This document shows, one piece after another, positions 12,451-13,535 of a stretch of 13,535 bases of DNA. Made by a program: the position numbers and the translations under genes. Positions within the stretch are counted from its first letter, which is position 1. Every line of letters begins with the position of its first letter. The notes under the pieces were generated by a model, which had not been told where the DNA came from, did not search any database, and worked only from the letters and a program-made list of their open reading frames with translations. The stretch covers positions 1 through 13,535 of the forward strand of contig JAQVUQ010000032.1 of NCBI GenBank assembly GCA_028699365.1, read 5' to 3'. The stretch comes from UBA5359 sp028699365 [NCBI: bacterium]. Its GTDB lineage: Bacteria; UBP13; UBA5359.

Positions 12451-13535
12451 AATTGTCACTCCTTCTCATAGCCGCCAGAAAGAAACCGTCCGTGCCGTGT
12501 TCACCAGGGAGCAGGCGCAGTATCCCTGCGGGTATGCTTCTGCGCTCTTCAAGCGCAGAAGCGGTTGTTGGTTGTCCACCCTCCGTAGCAGTGCTACTGC
12601 GGAGGACGGGTTGGTTGTTAGTTGTTGGGCTTAAATCCATGTGTAAGCAAGACGGCAAACGTTCGCTTAAATCCACAAGCCCGTAATCTGCATTTGTTCT
12701 TAGAAAATCATCAATTATCTCGATTCCCTCCTCCGGCTCGATGCTGCATGTGCTGTAGACCAGCGTCCCGCCCGGGCGGACCGCACGGGCGGCTTCACTG
12801 AGTATGGCTGTTTGCAGTTCCGGCAATTCATGCAGTTTCTCCGGCACCAGCCGCCACTTGATTTCCGGTTTTCGCCTCAGCACACCGGTGCCGGTACATG
12901 GAGCATCAACCATGACGGCATCGAAAAGATCGCTTACATGCCTGGTAAATTCTCTGGCGTCGAGTTGAAGAGTATCGATAATTCCTATGCCTAGACGATC
13001 GGCATTGGCGCGGACAAGCCCCAGTCGTGCCGCATTGATATCTACCGAGAGCACATGCCCTTTATCGGCCATCATCTCGGCAACATGTGTACTCTTACCG
13101 CCGGGAGCGCTGCAGAGATCCAGAACGCTCTGCCCCGGCAGAGGGCTGAGCGCGTGAGCGACGCACATGGATGCCTCGTCCTGCGGCTGAAAGAGACCCT
13201 CGGCATACTCGGGCGTGCTCCACAGTCCTATCCCTTCCGCCAGGTTCAGCGCCTCCGGGAAGAGCCGTCCATCAGCTACATGGTAGCCCTTCTCTGTCAG
13301 AGAACAACGCAACTTATCGGGAGCGGTTCTGAGGACGTTTGTGCGTAGAGTGAGCGGCGGATGTTCGTTGTTGGCCCGGCAGATGGACAGGGCACCTTCA
13401 AAACCGTAAGCGGAAATCCATCGCTCCACCATCCAGGCAGGATGACTCTGCCTGGTCGATAGATAGGCAACAGGTTCAGACTGCCTGTCAGGCCACTCGT
13501 TATCATCCATATCGGGCGGGAGACGCCTGAGAACC
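12434..13535 (-). CDS. rsmB: 16S rRNA m5C967 methyltransferase RsmB, N-terminus cut by window edge
   Basis: RsmB makes 5-methylcytosine at position 967 of 16S rRNA. The frame is open to the right edge: the last in-window residues VLRRLPPD match the end of the N-terminal NusB-like RNA-binding domain, so the apparent ATG at 13510 is internal and the true start is outside the window. In 366 visible residues (counted here from that ATG) are LSTRQSHPAWMVERW (17-31), DLCSAPGGKST (131-141, SAM loop), VDAPCTGTG (201-209) and TCSIEPEE (254-261, catalytic Cys 255), ending with LRLLPGEHGTDGFF (331-344). An unusual stretch of about 31 residues (295-325) before the last strands is encoded by heptanucleotide repeats and palindromes but keeps the frame. 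The gene heads the rlmN-kinase-rpe run. Confidence 0.95.
   Translation of the reverse strand, partial: VLRRLPPDMDDNEWPDRQSEPVAYLSTRQSHPAWMVERWISAYGFEGALSICRANNEHPPLTLRTNVLRTAPDKLRCSLTEKGYHVADGRLFPEALNLAEGIGLWSTPEYAEGLFQPQDEASMCVAHALSPLPGQSVLDLCSAPGGKSTHVAEMMADKGHVLSVDINAARLGLVRANADRLGIGIIDTLQLDAREFTRHVSDLFDAVMVDAPCTGTGVLRRKPEIKWRLVPEKLHELPELQTAILSEAARAVRPGGTLVYSTCSIEPEEGIEIIDDFLRTNADYGLVDLSERLPSCLHMDLSPTTNNQPVLRSSTATEGGQPTTASALEERRSIPAGILRLLPGEHGTDGFFLAAMRRSDNYGRQS
12536..12562. repeat. Perfect 11-bp hairpin inside rsmB
   Basis: GCTTCTGCGCT at 12536-12546 is exactly complementary to AGCGCAGAAGC at 12552-12562 around a 5-nt loop. It ends one base before the GTTGTTG array, as the GCGCCC hairpin does next to the same array family in ribBA. 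Confidence 0.9.
12564..12627. repeat. Heptanucleotide array (GTTGTTG family) split by a palindrome, in frame inside rsmB
   Basis: Units GTTGTTG and GTTGTCC (12564-12577) and GTTGTTA and GTTGTTG (12614-12627) flank the imperfect palindrome at 12580-12605. The left half matches the ribBA array (15 of 17 bases). The block encodes PTTNNQP, a short Ser/Thr-rich segment and QPTTAS in RsmB, close to the QPTTA in RibBA. Confidence 0.85.
12580..12605. repeat. Imperfect 26-bp palindrome inside the rsmB heptamer array
   Basis: CCTCCG at 12580-12585 pairs with CGGAGG at 12600-12605, and the inner segment continues with one wobble and one mismatch. An alternative inner hairpin is GTAGCA/TGCTAC (12585-12590 with 12592-12597). 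It separates the two pairs of heptamer units. Confidence 0.75.

Noticed and set aside
13511-13535. ATG at 13510 as the true rsmB start
   Set aside because: The frame stays open upstream and encodes VLRRLPPD, the expected junction after the NusB-like domain, so the gene is only cut by the window.

Overview
The window is about 13.5 kb of housekeeping and biosynthetic DNA from a bacterium, and every gene I can support lies on the minus strand, so the layout reads from right to left. Base composition is moderately GC-rich. Spacing is tight, with 1-17 bp overlaps or gaps of a few bases; the longest stretch without a gene is about 210 bp (8795-9004), so no gene-free stretch over 300 bases exists. 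The gene content (RibBA fusion, PASTA-type kinase beside rsmB-rlmN-rpe, trpS-scpA-scpB, and a TrpRS with a likely Fe-S cysteine set) suggests an anaerobic Chloroflexota (Dehalococcoidia-like) or Firmicutes-like organism. That placement is inference; no rRNA or marker alignment is available here.

Region A (13535-9005): rsmB (runs off the right edge), rlmN, a PASTA-domain kinase homologue, and rpe. This resembles the rsmB-rlmN-prpC-prkC-rsgA-rpe block known from many Gram-positive-type bacteria, but the PP2C phosphatase (prpC) and rsgA are absent, and the kinase has lost its catalytic aspartate, so it looks like a pseudokinase.

Region B (8997-3617): a good sigma-70-type promoter, a complete FMN riboswitch and an intrinsic terminator whose U-tract runs directly into the start codon of the first gene. 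That gene encodes an unrecognised 118-aa protein with three membrane segments. Then come ribD, ribE, ribBA and ribH, a full riboflavin pathway from GTP and ribulose-5-phosphate, and finally an MFS transporter. The first and last genes are not standard riboflavin enzymes and are the best candidates for new flavin-related membrane functions. rpe, just upstream, interconverts the ribulose-5-phosphate that RibB consumes.

Region C (3633-1): a candidate promoter, a site-2-protease-family (M50) membrane protease starting with TTG, trpS, scpA, scpB, and a class I/II aminotransferase that runs off the left edge.

Overlaid on these genes are several short heptanucleotide tandem arrays of three sequence families (GTTGTCG-like, CTCCTGG-like, ATTCCGC-like). 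They sit in gene extremities, a transporter loop and, most strikingly, inside the rsmB reading frame. In rsmB and in the N-terminal extension of ribBA the same array is abutted by a perfect hairpin, which suggests a composite repeat element that can enter genes in frame.
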